Assembly (NCBI GenBank): GCA_000727475.1
Contig: KL647305.1
Location: 860,856 to 924,855 of the forward strand
From: Sarcocystis neurona
Lineage: Eukaryota; Apicomplexa; Conoidasida; Eucoccidiorida; Sarcocystidae
DNA: 64,000 nucleotides
Direction: 5' to 3'
The notes beneath the pieces are model-generated. The model ran no database searches and had not been told where the DNA came from. It saw only the letters and a program-made list of their open reading frames with translations. The position numbers were made by a program, and so were the translations under genes. Position 1 is the first letter of the stretch; the number at the start of each line of letters is the position of its first letter. Below are positions 1-13,544 of this stretch, in pieces.

Positions 1-605
1 TCTCAAGTGAACACTTGCAGGGACTACTCGTTGAAGTGTGGACGTGTGTCTGACATATATATTTTTGAAACTACTCGAGAGGACGTATTTCTTTGCAACT
101 GCGTGCTCAGGTAATTGCTGTCTATCAGTTTCTTTTCTCTCTCTCCTTTGAGCGGTTTTTCATCGAGGAATAGCTTCAGTTCCACCTATTTCGCGCCATT
201 GAACGTCACTATTCTTCCGCATTTGAGGAAGCAGACACGCGGGGCGTATCCATCTACCTATCTATCTATCTATCTGCCTATACATATATATATATATAAA
301 TATGTTTTCACGCATGTACATTATGTGCGTGTTTATATGCACGTATTGCGTCTATATTTGTATGTAACGAGGCGCTTCGCGGGATCCGCCCTGCGGACCA
401 GTGATCGTCACTGTTCTGTGGGCCGCTTCCGCCGTCAAAGAACCTACCTATATCTTTCTGCTATTGACGTCTTTTCCTGCGCAGCTAGAACAAGCTAAAA
501 CACAATTAATTATACGCAACTATGTGGAAACGTTCTGCCGCAACGTCACACAGAGGGTCCACATCTCAGGTTGTTTTTTTCGTCTTCATTGATGAGCTAT
601 CTTAC
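1..605. other. intron of the MORN gene
   Basis: This is minus-strand intron sequence after the donor at 605. It contains a TA/TATC microsatellite around 255-300. No acceptor followed by an open phase-1 MORN frame could be found here. Confidence 0.5.
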
Positions 606-876
606 CGTGAAAAAACCCTCCCTCTGCGTATTCCATTCTGCCGAGGCCGGTCTTCTTTCCGTGTTCGAAAATTCCGTCAAAAGTGTCTCCATTGCTAAAG
701 GTGTATACACCCTCTCCGTGTCTCTGACCACCAAGATATTCACCTTTGTACGTGTCACCATTTGCAAAATGAGCTGTTGCAAAACCAGTGAAGCCCACTG
801 CTTTATCGCGTATGCTGCCATCAGGAAGCTCCAGCGTGAAGAGGTCGGGGCTTTCGTCACCTATGGAATTCGCCAT
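606..876 (-). CDS. MORN-repeat protein, first exon (partial gene)
   Basis: The first coding exon of a minus-strand gene encodes 90 residues plus one base and ends at a GTAAG donor just left of 606. The ATG at 876 is chosen because an in-frame TAA lies 33 bases upstream with no other Met between them. Residues about 33-90 hold two full MORN repeats and the start of a third (cores GDTYKGEYLGGQRHGEG, GDTFDGIFEHGKKTGLG, GGFFHG). MORN repeats form beta-hairpin rods that bind membranes or scaffold cytoskeletal complexes. The acidic leader followed by repeats resembles radial spoke head 1 (RSPH1), which would fit a flagellated microgamete, but other MORN proteins of the pellicle or basal complex cannot be excluded. 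The next exon needs phase 1. None was found in 1-605, so the rest lies outside the window. Confidence 0.8.
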
Positions 877-3614
877 GACTGTCAGATTCACGGGCGAAAG
901 AAGTCGTTAGAAGAGATCCACTTCAGGTACTACTTTGAAAAGATGCTTTGACGTCTCGACGTCGCTACACTGGGATAATATTGTTTGACTGTCAAAATTC
1001 AGGCGTATGTACCTAAGGAGCAATGTGATAAAGTTCTACATGTTCGCATACATAAACCGCTGTGTATTTCGTTGATTGCACAAGCGGCGAGAATGAAGTT
1101 GTAGTGCACAGTCGCGAGAGAATTCCGCGGCAGTCGGTAGCCTCGCTATGAATATTTCATGAGTGCAGGTGGTTGTACCTCTCGCTGAGTCCGCCAGGAA
1201 TTATATGGCATATACACGCGCGCGTAATTCACTCGTAGAATCGAGCTCTGCGACTTTTTACATCACGCGTGGACAAATATAAATACAATCGTAAACCAGT
1301 TCTACTGCTGTGTCCTAGTGCCTGTTATACTGCAAGTAAGTATATGTGGTGGAACAAAAGGGTACTCAATTTTACTCACGTATGGTGGTGCGTACTTCTG
1401 ACAACGTATAGCAGAAGAGGCGACTTGTAGTACGTCTTAACTAATGTGTATTTGGAATTGCATGCATTAAACTCCGACTATCGGCGCCATTTCCCAGTGG
1501 ATCCCTCGTTAAAATTTGAGTGCGAAGGGTGAAGCTGGTTGAGCATGAAGCCTGACTACTTGCTTACATGCCTCTGTTCTAGTGAGTGGGAACAATAGTC
1601 GATTACATTTGCAGGTATGTGTATACTGTCTCTTTGCATTATTGTGATACGAGATGCGCGCCCCTATGGTTACTTCAAGGCATAGAGGGTCCTCAAGATC
1701 AGCTCAACAGTATAACCAAGAAAGGCTCGCCTTCCGTGCTAGACACATTGATTCACAGGCCTGCGAAAAGCATTTTCATTTCGATTGTTGCTCCATGAAT
1801 AACGTCTACTTGTATTTGGGCCACAAATTAGTAATAGGTACAGATTTCTCTGTCGTATGTGATCCTTGAAAATCTCTGCTGCTGTACGGCGGCTACAGGG
1901 TAGACGCAGACCGTCTTCAAATACATGCAACCAGCACAGCGTGTCGCTACGGCACAGGAAAAATTACGTGGAGCAGAGTCAACAGCTCAGGGCGCGTACT
2001 TTTATTTCTGTTTTTGAAACTCTTACAAGGCTGTCGTGCAGCCCAGATGTTTCTTCTACACGTCAAATGTCGACCGTAATACCTACGAGCAAGCATTAAC
2101 CAGCGGACAGTGGGCCCCACCTCCCCTGTGACTACCTTGCTACGTCGCAGGATTTGCATTCACCTTAGCCAGCTGATCTGCAGTCTCCATGGTAATTCTA
2201 GAATGTATGACTTGGCTCGTGAGCTTGCGGGGAGAAGTCTGGAACATCCGTTAAGGGACATTCCTGGCAGTGAACCACCATACACATAAGTAGATAGATC
2301 TATGCCTACTTATACATGTGCTCCACGCATAGCGGGTACATGCGGAGTTCAAAAGCTGTAAAAAATGCCTCCTTCACATGCACCGGTGTAAGATGTGCCT
2401 CAAATGCAACTATAGAGACTGCGGAGAGAAATTCACTAGTTACCAAGGAAATTGTCGTACTCATCGGTGCTCTACGTTGCCCCCTACGCTTACTCTCTAG
2501 ATCCCGTGCCCGCTGTTTGTTTTTATGTGTAGCCTTCACGCACAGAGGTGCACAACTGAACGCGCAGCGCCGTTATTGCACAGGTAAAGAGGAAAAAGCT
2601 GGACAACGAGAAGAATGACTCCCTCTTGTCGTTTCACATTTGTCACTGAAGGCCACTCCCGCCACTCTCTAATTCTCCCCTTGTCTTCCCACTTTTCTAT
2701 GTGCCTTTGCATATGTGTATATACACACGTATGTCAGTTTTTCAGTTTTATAGACGTCCGCAAACCTTACACGGGGCTGTAGCTGTCTGCGAACGCCTGG
2801 TAGGCTGCGCGATCTAGAGCTGTTTTCTGGTACACGTCTTCGTGAATCTTCATGCTTTCAGGTATATTCACAGGCCCGACAACCGTACTGCTGAAGTTGC
2901 GTCAGTTAAATCCGACCGCATACGCTACTCCTGCAGCTGCACTGTATCAACTGTTCTAACAAAATTTCTTTATATATACATATAAATGCGGACAAAGTGC
3001 GGAGTGTGCGGAGTACACGGATTCAATACGTAGGTAGTTTTGACATAGTCTGGAATGGATCGTTGGCGTGCTTCTCCTGCACAGGTGACTGTGCAGTATA
3101 ATAGTGTTTCAAGCATGCGTTATAGATTTACACATTACACGTTCTGTGTATTTGTGGCAGCGTAGGCTTCCGCGAAACAAACGTATCACAACAACGTCTC
3201 TCCACAAGCGTGTGAACTTACGTAGATTTGCACGGATTGCCTGAAAAGCCACACATACAAATTGATATGTGCTCTGAATGTTTATCGCGCCTACACACTG
3301 CCACGACAGAGATGCACGTACTCGCACACCTACGAGCGTTTTTAAGTGTCATTATCTCAATGGGAACGTATGAAGATGCATTGTGTGTAGAGGAGCACGT
3401 GGATCATAGTGCGTGCAGGCGGAACACCTGTACGATAACACAAGAGGCATGTGCGACCGTATATTCGCGTCGACTCATGTAATTCTACACGTGTACCGTG
3501 TTGCGAGCATGTTAGTGCACTCACGTGCTCGACAGGCAAGGGAAAAGTGGCTTCAACCGCGTCGATGCAGTGGTCCGCAGTCGTAGATCCAGACGTACGA
3601 GTGGTTCCACCCAT

Positions 3615-3799
3615 AGTATCAGGCTGATAGGCAGCAGGCACGTGTAGAGTTCTAATTGGTTCTGCTAACTTTTAGGCGGTGTCCACCAATAGAAACATAC
3701 TTTCAAGTATCAGGGTGAGGGCAGCAGCCACCTGTAGACTTCTAACTGGTTCTGCTACCTTTCGGGGGGTGTCTCCCCACAGAAACATACTTTCAAGTA
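3615..3799. repeat. two-copy tandem duplication, period 90 bp
   Basis: The segment from about 3615 to 3704 is repeated from about 3705 to 3799. Shared blocks include TATCAGG, GCAGCAG, a TTCTGCTA-containing stretch and a terminal ACATACTTTCAAGTA that is identical in both copies. Most differences are single substitutions, so the duplication is old. Confidence 0.85.
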
Positions 3800-6629
3800 G
3801 TTCCGACCGCATCTGCTATACGGCGTAAAGTGATGTGTCTCTGCCTTAAGAGCCTAACCGATGGGTCACCGTGAGTCTGCAGCTACACTTCTAACGCTGC
3901 AGCGAGAATCACCACGTGTACCCTCTCTTCAGACAGTACCAGTGAAGCTTACACGCTTTACAAGTCCGCTCGGTCGCAGCAGGCACAAAAAGTATATCGC
4001 TGCCGCAGGGACGAGTCTTCGCCCATAAAAAAGACGTACGTTGTCGTACGTTTAAATTATTCCTGTCCATTCTCAGCTTTTGTGTACACGCACCACTGAA
4101 AGCCATACCGTTTGACGCCTTTCAGGTTGTACAGATATACGGACTAAAACTGAACAAAAACAGCTCGTCATCTGACTGCGACAGCCGTGTATCGCACAGG
4201 TGACACATTCAGGAAAAGGACGCTTGTAACAGGGAGATTTACAACGCAGATTATTACCTTGCTTTGGAAAGACACATGTGCTATCTTTATAAATTGTTAC
4301 GTAGGATAAGCTGTTGCGCTGCCTTTCTTTTCACTGACGTCTTTGTAAATACATCCGAGTACACTTACAGACGAGAACAACTTGCCCGTCTATTCGTCTG
4401 CAAGTGGTGTGCTGGACGGTAAGAGTCGTCTCCTCGTTTTCTTTCACGTAGCCGATGCCTTACTTGCACAAGAGAGAACCTACGCAAGAATGCTGCGCGC
4501 AACCAGCGCCACCAGGCGCGCACGCATTTGTGCGCGGCGCAACTCAGGTTAACATTGTTACCAGCTGGGAAAAGGCCGCAGACGAGAACGAGGACCAAGA
4601 CGTGAGCCGGATCAACTATTCAACAGCAGACTGCTAATCTGTAGTGGTCTCCTCCTCTCCTGATGACCACTGGCCGGAGAAAGCTCGTAGTCTACGATCG
4701 CTGCGGCTGTGCAGACGCTTCCCCGACATGTGCCTACCTAACAATATTAATGCACACAGCTGTAGCGTCGCCACAAGAACAGGCCTGTGCATTGCTTGGA
4801 TTCCCGCGGTATTCCGTGTTGGCGTCTTGCACGCCTTCCGCAACAGAAAGCGGCTTTTAGTCTACTGCTACCACTACCATGTTGCTTCTCTTCGTCGACG
4901 CTGATACATCGATGCCAGGACAGAAAAATTGTCCACACAGAACGTGAAGATTCACCGCGCCCACTGTTCGCATGAACACACGCGTCGTAAGGGCAACGAG
5001 CACTACGTACGTGCATATATATGAGCGTAATTAAGCACAAACCGCGCTCAGATTCCACGTATCTCGGCTATACGCACACCTGTGTCGTCACAGAGTTTCT
5101 GAGATTTTCAACGACCTCAATGCACCCAAAATACCATTGCTCCACGATTATAAAATACCCACGATTACACACGTCTACAGGCGTGCGGAAGGACTCAATG
5201 GTTAGTGCGCAGGCGTCAGCTGTCGCACGTTAGGCGAGTCAAAACTGCCATCCACTGATCGGCACTCTGTTAGAGAAATGTATACCCATAAGCACGTCTT
5301 GCATCAGCCCCTATTTCACATGAATGGCAGCGCTGACGCAGAACGACCAGTGCCTGCTGTATAGGTACACATGTATGCGTATATACATATATAGGTGCAC
5401 CCCCGGACGAAGTTGTCTGTCTACGCGTAAGCGCGCGATACCCCAGTATGCGCACACACTAAACAAGGCCACCTGTGATGTACGCACATAAGATATATAC
5501 ACACAGAAAGGTAGTCGTATACATATTCACGTGTGTAGCTAGATTGGGTGGGAAGATGGGAGGGAGCCCACGTCAGACACTCCCCTTGAACCGCGTACCC
5601 TGACCGACACCTGCGCCCTACATACACACATATATTCGATGCGGGACATAAAAGCCGTGCATCATCTGTACCCTGCACTCACATGTGCGTCAGCGGAGTG
5701 CACACGCATGATGTCGACCTTGAGCATTTCTTCACTTGGCGTGAAACACCGATGGCGTTCTCCTGAGTCACGACGTCAACCTTGAGCCCTTCTTTGCTTT
5801 ACATAAAATACTCACACTCACAGCGTTTTCTTCAGACAAACCCTGTGTGGGCTACTGCTTTAGGCGTGCACCTGCACGTGGATCGCCTGGTGAGTAAACA
5901 AACTTTTGTTTACGCGTTATCATTATGTGTATGAGATAAACTGATGTGTAGGGCGTAATGTGAGGACGACTTGGATGCGCGACACTACTTTCGTGTGCCT
6001 CAGCTATGGCCAGCAGAGTGGCGTACGCGACGCAGTAAAGAAGACAACGCCGCCGTGTGATCTTTCTTGACGGCAGCTGAGACAGGGAAGGCAGAACAGA
6101 CGGTACTGTTCATTAGTGTTATCCTTGTCTCCGTGGAAAATGTCAAACTACACTTGAAGACATTATCCCCGTGGAGACTTCAGAGTGCGTTTCATCTCGC
6201 ACGAGTGTCTTCATGAGGAGCCGATCATCTCTTTTTTAGACGGCACGCCATGCTTTTTCTCGTGCATGTCCTAAATATTTGGAGATTTTTAAATGTATAT
6301 ACATAAACTAATATGCATACACATGTACACGTATGTATACAGATATATACAAATATAGGAGAGACGTTCATTTTGTACCCCATAATTGAATCAAAATACA
6401 CAGAAGGAGGATCCAGTACGCACGTTTTGTGCTTCTATGCACAGGTATAGACGCGTACACTTATGCCGACCCACAAAACGAACGAATGAACCGGCTCCCT
6501 GCTGGTATCGTCAGTAAATATACGTGGGTACGCACCGCAAAGGTACACACCGACGGTGGGTAAAGGTAGCTTAATTTGAGTCATTATGCGAATACGCGTT
6601 GAAGCTCAAGTATCAAGTGTCAGTGCAGT

Positions 6630-7224
6630 GCTAGCCTACAGAACAAAGGTGAACAACACGGGGCAACGTTTGAACATGCGAGTAATCTGCTCATCGACGC
6701 TTAGAGATACTAGTAGACGATGTACGAAGACTTGACACTATTCCTGCAGTGAAGAGCAGACGAAACACACTACCTGAGAGTGTACGAATGAAGACGTTTT
6801 CTGCGTTACCGAAAAGGGAAAGCGCACGCCAGTTGGAGATACAAAAGTATCATCCTTTTTCGAATACAGAGGTGCAGAAACCGCTGTTTTTCATATGTCA
6901 AAATTCAGTGAAATGCATTACTCATTTTGAGTAGAACCTAAGATACAGTATACACATGTACACAGCGAAACCTAGAGCCGCATTCGAAGGATGAAGACGT
7001 CCAGCTACGTACATTTTTGTGCTAGTCTACAAAACAAAGGTGAACGAGACAACCTTTGAATATGCGAATGATCTGCTCAACGACGCTCAGAGATATTAGT
7101 AGACGCCGTACGAAGACTTAACACTATTCCTGCAATGAAGAGCAGACCAGAGACACTACCTGAGAGTGTAAGAATGAAGACGCTCTCTGCATTACCAAAA
7201 AGGGAAAGCGCATGATAGTTGAAG
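6630..7224 (+). repeat. diverged direct repeat, two copies of about 205 bp
   Basis: Copy 1 (6630-6836) and copy 2 (7021-7224) share long blocks in the same order, including GCTAG.CTACA.AACAAAGGTGAAC, GTACGAAGACTT, ACACTATTCCTGCA, CACTACCTGAGAGTGTA and AAAAGGGAAAGCGCA. Identity looks about 85 percent by eye. The spacer is about 185 bp. No reading frame is kept intact between the copies, so this looks like a duplicated non-coding or dead element. Confidence 0.85.
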
Positions 7225-9115
7225 ACACAGTATGGAAATTACCGCGGAGACAGCGTTAGAGTCGAAGTTACACGCACAGCACACCATAGAGAACAGACAC
7301 ACGTCCTGCTTTTTAAGTAATAGGTAGAGGACGTACTAACGTCTTCCCACGTAAAGCTTGTATGGACATACGATTGTATGCACACACACACACACATAAA
7401 CACCTTCACCCAAATATACGTATACATATATATAGATCGATAGGTACACATTTTGCGGGACGAAGATATCTAGGTGAACACAGGGTAACTCTTTCCCACC
7501 TATTTCACCGCTGTTCCCCTCATACATCACAGGTCTTTGTGGCACAGGATGCGTGTTTATTTTGCACAAAGAAGAGTTCAGATACTAGGCGATCAAGGTG
7601 CCGCTGCGCGCAACTGATGCATCACTGTGAGTGGGTTCGCCACGTCGTTTTATTCTTGGTGTACTGCCGTCTCCGTTGTCCAATTATTCCTTATTTATTA
7701 CTCCTTCCTTATTGATTCTAAAGCGTCTAACCGCGAGTATTTGGCAATCTCCGTACGTGCCAGTCACCAGGGTTCATCGATTCAGTCACTGCTGTTCATC
7801 CACTTGGTCGTGGAACTCGTTAATCGGCAGGGACGGACGAAAAACAAGTAGAAGTGACAACAGGATTCGACTCCACTGCAATCAGAAATGACCGGGGTGT
7901 AGAAAGTTTTCTGTTCCTGTAATCGCTCGCGCCGCGTCAGGAACTTCCCCCAAAATAGTGAGAGGTCTAAGTACGGGAACGCGTCAACAAGTTAACAGTG
8001 GCGCCGGAGCAAACCTTCCAAATACAAGAAGTTCCAGGATGCAGATCATTGAAAAATTTCAAATTTACACACAGAGAGGGAATCCTCCATACACATGTGC
8101 AGCACAAACGTACACAAGTGAACGCGCGTATCAGCAAAGCGATCCTTGATACACTGCGTTATACCCGATTTCACTGTAACAAATCGTCTTCACATATACG
8201 TATATGCATGTCACCTAAAAATGTCGACATGTGTATAGAGCTGTATAGATATATACATATATATATGTGCATGCACAACGGGTTACATGCTTACATAGGT
8301 ATATACATACCCATACAGCTATACAGGAGTGTACGCAAATATATTCACCCATGTGATGGGCCCCGACAAATGTAGCCACGAACCTATCTTGGACAAAGAG
8401 GGGGAGGACTGCCGCTGTGGCAGCTGCATTGTTCACATACTTGTTCTTCAATCGTGTAATGTCTTGTGTCCTGCTTTTCGTTTCCAGTCCCACTGTCGCT
8501 TCACTGACTTAACAGCCATTCATATACACAAGGAGAGCTAGCTACACATCAGCGTAACGCAGACGAACACACGCACTTATGTGTGCTCATACTTATATCT
8601 ACATATATATATATATATATACACACAAAGTAAGTATGTCACAGTGGATGGATTATACAATCTCGCCGTATACGACGTCAGCTCGCGAATCTCGCTCATG
8701 TGAGCGCATCCGCGCAGGTGACTACATTAACATACACTTATTTTCATACATGGGAAAAACGCACGAAAGATACGTATACGCATGTATATATATATATATG
8801 TATCCATCTGCGGAGATATATGTAAATACGTATGAGTGCGCACAGGCGAATTGCACACGGGTGCGCATCTGCTTGGCTATAGAAGTAGGTGAAAAGGTGA
8901 TTGCAGCTATTACGTCGGACTGCGACCAGGCCAGGGGCTAGGACGTCCTTTTCGTAAATGTACGTATGCGTCCGCAAGTGGCAGGTCTATACACACACAC
9001 ATCACTGCAAATCACATAGGACACAATGGTGTGAATGCTTCCATATGCACCTGCCAGCGCTCTCCCTGCGTGCTCGTTACTGTACAAAACTGCTTGCGCA
9101 CTGACGAAAGAATGT

Positions 9116-12100
9116 TTATTTCTTCGCTGAGGCGCCCCCAGTCGTCCCCATCCCCATCGCAGTCTGCAGCACAAAGGGGACAGCATTCAAAAAACACTGT
9201 TGTGTGTGTACACGTTAGGCATTGAAATCTACGACCTCGTATGAATTCAGGGTGTTTTCTTACACAGATGAAGTAACAGGGCGCGCAGTATACGCAAGTG
9301 TCTGGCAGATACACATAATTGTACGCAATGTACATACACACGTACACATGTATATGCACGCATATGTACGCGTATGCACATACGGTAAGATTTTGTTCAA
9401 ATTCGTATGCATAAACTGCACAGAATTGGTTGGCGTACAACGTATGCATACACACCAACGCCTATGCCTGGACATACAAAGAAGACGAAAACCGTATACG
9501 TATATCAGTGGATGCCTACCAAACACGGGGATGTTCGGACGGTACACGAATCGGCAGATCGCCCATGAGGGCGCAAACACATATGCGTTTATTCCCCTTT
9601 TGTCTGTCTCCGTCCCTCTGTGTATCTAGGTGTCAGATACACGGATATACACGTAGAATGGATGTCCACGCTGGCACCGTACACAGACGCGCACAGAGAA
9701 GAGGGAGGCATATAACAAACACATGCAGCTAGTGTACGATATCGAGTGTATGTGTGTACACGGCTAGCTGACGAACGTACACCGTCGCTGCAGAAGATAG
9801 ACAGGCAGCCCTATGATAGCACACGGATACACAAAGTCGGCACACACACACACACATATATATATACATGCGCAGGCAAACGCGATTGTTATTGTGTATA
9901 TTCGTTTTGCGTTTCTGTCCCTTATTTACCTTGAAGCTGTCATAGATCCACCACTGCAGTCCCGTCAACGTTCCGATCATCAGCACACGCGTTCCAAGAC
10001 CTTTTGTGAATAAATTCTTCAAGCCGACATCGCGAATCATCATGCCAAAGCTGCGATGGAAACAACGGCATGCACAGACAATATCACACCGAAAGGAGAG
10101 ACATAGATGCACACACACTTAAGGTGAAACAACGACGACATACAAACAGAAGTACGTGTACGTGTATACCCCTGCACCGAGAAACCCCCTAGGCTCATGT
10201 GCAAACACGTACACACAAAAGCATGCGCACATGCAAATCCTTCTCTCGCTCACTCTCTTTCTATATACATATCCGTAAATGGGTGCACATACATGACTAC
10301 TCACACATAAGTGTAGATAAGGATATTTACACGGAAGAGAGAGAAGAGGTGTACATTCCGAGTAGTTATTTGTGCCGCTTCGTTGCACCAGCGCATTGCA
10401 GACGGAGCTTCTTAACTGTAGAGGACAATATGCCGGAAGGCCGCGAGAGACCTAAAACTAAAGGTGGAGACAACTGTGTAAAAAAATAACACCTACCCGA
10501 AGAACACGGCCACACGCAAATGTCGAAGCTTGACATCCGTATATACACATATACTTATATATATATACATATATATATGTACGTGTCTACATGTGTATGT
10601 ACGAACCTACAAGCAAACTTATACAGATGCACGTAAACACGCATATACATATATACACAGCGTACGCAGACAATAACTTGCTTACACATTTGTGCATTAC
10701 GCATGGAGACAGACGATTGTACTGAAAAAATTAATGCAGCCTCATGCGTACATACAAATGTGCGTCAAAGTGACGGCGATTCCTCTAAGAAAGCGCAGTG
10801 AAGGAGGCAGAAGAGTACCGCATTTTAAAATTTGGACGGAGTTAACCAGAATCTATCAACACCGCTATTGGGCAACCTCATCGAGAGGCCTTCACTGGTT
10901 CGACGTTGCTTCTCCCGAGCATTCACAATTACATCAGTAGGCACTTACGTCTGTATATACAAAGCATTCTGTACACGGGCAAGAATAAGTGTAAGTCATG
11001 AATCTGTTCACGTAATTCCACTTTTATCTGCCTACCTATCTATATATATACAGTTATAAATCCGTATGGATGTGCATACATGTATGTACCTCGTCGATAT
11101 CTACATACGTCATCATAGTCATGTATATATGTACAAGGTAGAATCTGAGTATATTGACGTACCTCTTGCCTCTGTTGTCTGCCTTGCTCATGACGGAGAC
11201 GAGTGTGTCTGCGGGATGCGATACAACTGCGCAGATGACGCCGGCGAGGTAACCTACAAAACGTCACAAAAGACTAATAGACTCGAATGTACACGCGCGT
11301 AACAATACACGCATTTACATATATATATATATATATGCATATATATATATATAGAGAGAGAGAAAGAGATAAATAGATAAACAGATGCATAGACAGGTAC
11401 ACTTGTGTAATCTGCTACAGTTATTTTCAGCCGTACACACGCATATACATATATATATTTTTACGTACATAATTTCAAGAGGAATACGACAGAGTAATGC
11501 ATACATATTCATGTAGCCGTCTATAGATATATACAAGTGTACACTAATGGGAAAATGTGTGTAACCCCCTACAGCTATTTTTATACCCAAACATATACAC
11601 ACGTGTCCCCCATGAATATGCGTATATATATTTATATATATACATATGTTAGTCCATGCATGTCTTGAGGCTTACACGTAGAAATGTTCACACACTGGTC
11701 TGTTACGCATTTTCATATATACATATGTACACAGAGAGACGCACGTGAGTAGTCATGTGCGTGAGCAGGCATATGCGTACACGCAGAGCCACAGAGCTAC
11801 ATACACTCGCAGACAGGTAAACATCCTATAGTATTCCGTACGTCGACGTACGTCTATCTACGAAGTTGTCAGACAGCTTTGCTATCACTAGTTCAGAAAA
11901 AACATTTCTTCTTCCCGAATAATGGAAATGACGACGAGTATATTGGTAAAACTTCTTGTTACGATGACGGGAAAAATTTTGATTTGCAGGGAAGAGAGAC
12001 AGGGCGTCACACGAAGAATCGAAGAAAAGACACTCGCTGCAGCCCGTGTGAGCGTGGTCTCCTTCGAACGCACGAACCAAGGGAGGAAAATCTACAGAAG

Positions 12101-13513
12101 GCCACAGTTGGGACCTCAGAGACCACACACAGTAGTCCGTACAACCACACGCGGGTGCCCACGTCTACACGTAGACACATGTACGTTCGCATACGCGACA
12201 CGCCAAGGATGTTTTCGTGGACAACAAGGAAGCCCCAACAACCTGAATACTCGCCCTCCTGTATACATATACGTAAAGTAATTTCACGCACAATCACCCA
12301 TGAGGGAAAACGCGGGTGCACATCAGATACACATGTGAGTCTTTACCCACGTGTATAAATGTATAAAGGTGTGTACAGTTTTAAGTACACGTATACACAT
12401 ACATGCAAGAATTCCTCACCTGTCCTCTTCCCCACCTACATGTACGTATACGTGGAGATAAATATCACTGTATATAAAGAATTCTTCAGGAAAACAGGGA
12501 AACATTCTATACAAAAAAGGACTCTTTCCACACACACCCCAAGCCCGACTGGAATCCGTGTTTCTTATCTTTACCAGAAGCAAAGGTAATGCCCAGTTGC
12601 GTGCCTTTGCCGTAAGAGTCCTTCGGGCGGGTGAAGACGTTGTCGTAAAAAAGTTGCACTACTTTTTCGAAAAAATAAAACTTCGCCATCGTGTATGGAA
12701 TCTGCCGACTCCACAGCGGGACCACGCTGCCCAACTGAATCACAGCATCACAAAACGGAGACCTACAGAAACATTCATGGAAGTACATATGTGCATATAG
12801 TCGGATGACTGAGCGTACATCCACGTAGACGGCAATATGAACCTATATATATATATATGTACACGTGCATATATGCATAATCAGCAGCTACAAATTTCCG
12901 AGCATACGAGGAATCCGATAACGTTTGTGTTGTATCACAGGGCTACTACATGGCAATATACGTCGCTGCAGGGCGTAAATGATAAACATACGTACAGGTG
13001 GATATAACCATATTTCCGCAAGTTCGCACCAGTAATACCTCTAGGGTACCAACAAAACTTTACCGGAATTTTCCGCAGTGGGAAGAAGAGAGGGTGGTGC
13101 CACCCGTATGAGACGCACGCACACACATATGGAGGGGGAGATGTACGTGGACATCCATGCACACACACATGCGTGTAAGTAGACAAGTGTACACATATGT
13201 GCAATCGCGTACGTATTTATCTATCTATATACATAAACTTTTTTTTTGTCTCTAATATACCCCTTGTGCGATGGTGCCGTATGTGCTGCGTGCTGACGCA
13301 GCTGCGCGATGTAGACTGCTGCTGCGCGTAGCTGCGCTTGACAGCTGCAGACTCAGCAACACGCGTCTTAACAGTCTCACCAAATTCCCACTTGGTCAAC
13401 GTCACTTAAAAACCTTACCCCGGACCCACCCCGCGCGTAGGCACACAAACACGTGTACACACGGATACACGTACGTGCATGTGGGTGTGTGTGTGTGTGC
13501 GTGTGTTTGTGTG

Positions 13514-13544
<31 letters not shown>

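Larger units (their letters stand above)
877..9115. other. intergenic region with old repeats
   Basis: About 8.2 kb separates the start of the MORN gene from the stop codon of the phosphate carrier. Many short open frames occur on both strands, but none combines a plausible start, splice sites and a recognisable protein. The region holds a 90-bp tandem duplication (3615-3799), a roughly 205-bp direct repeat (6630-6836 and 7021-7224), a CA microsatellite near 7379-7396, and stretches of alternating purine-pyrimidine TACGTATATACA-like sequence (for example 6295-6360, 8190-8350, 8580-8630 and 8780-8830). The promoter of the MORN gene should lie just right of 876, but no motif stands out. Confidence 0.6.
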
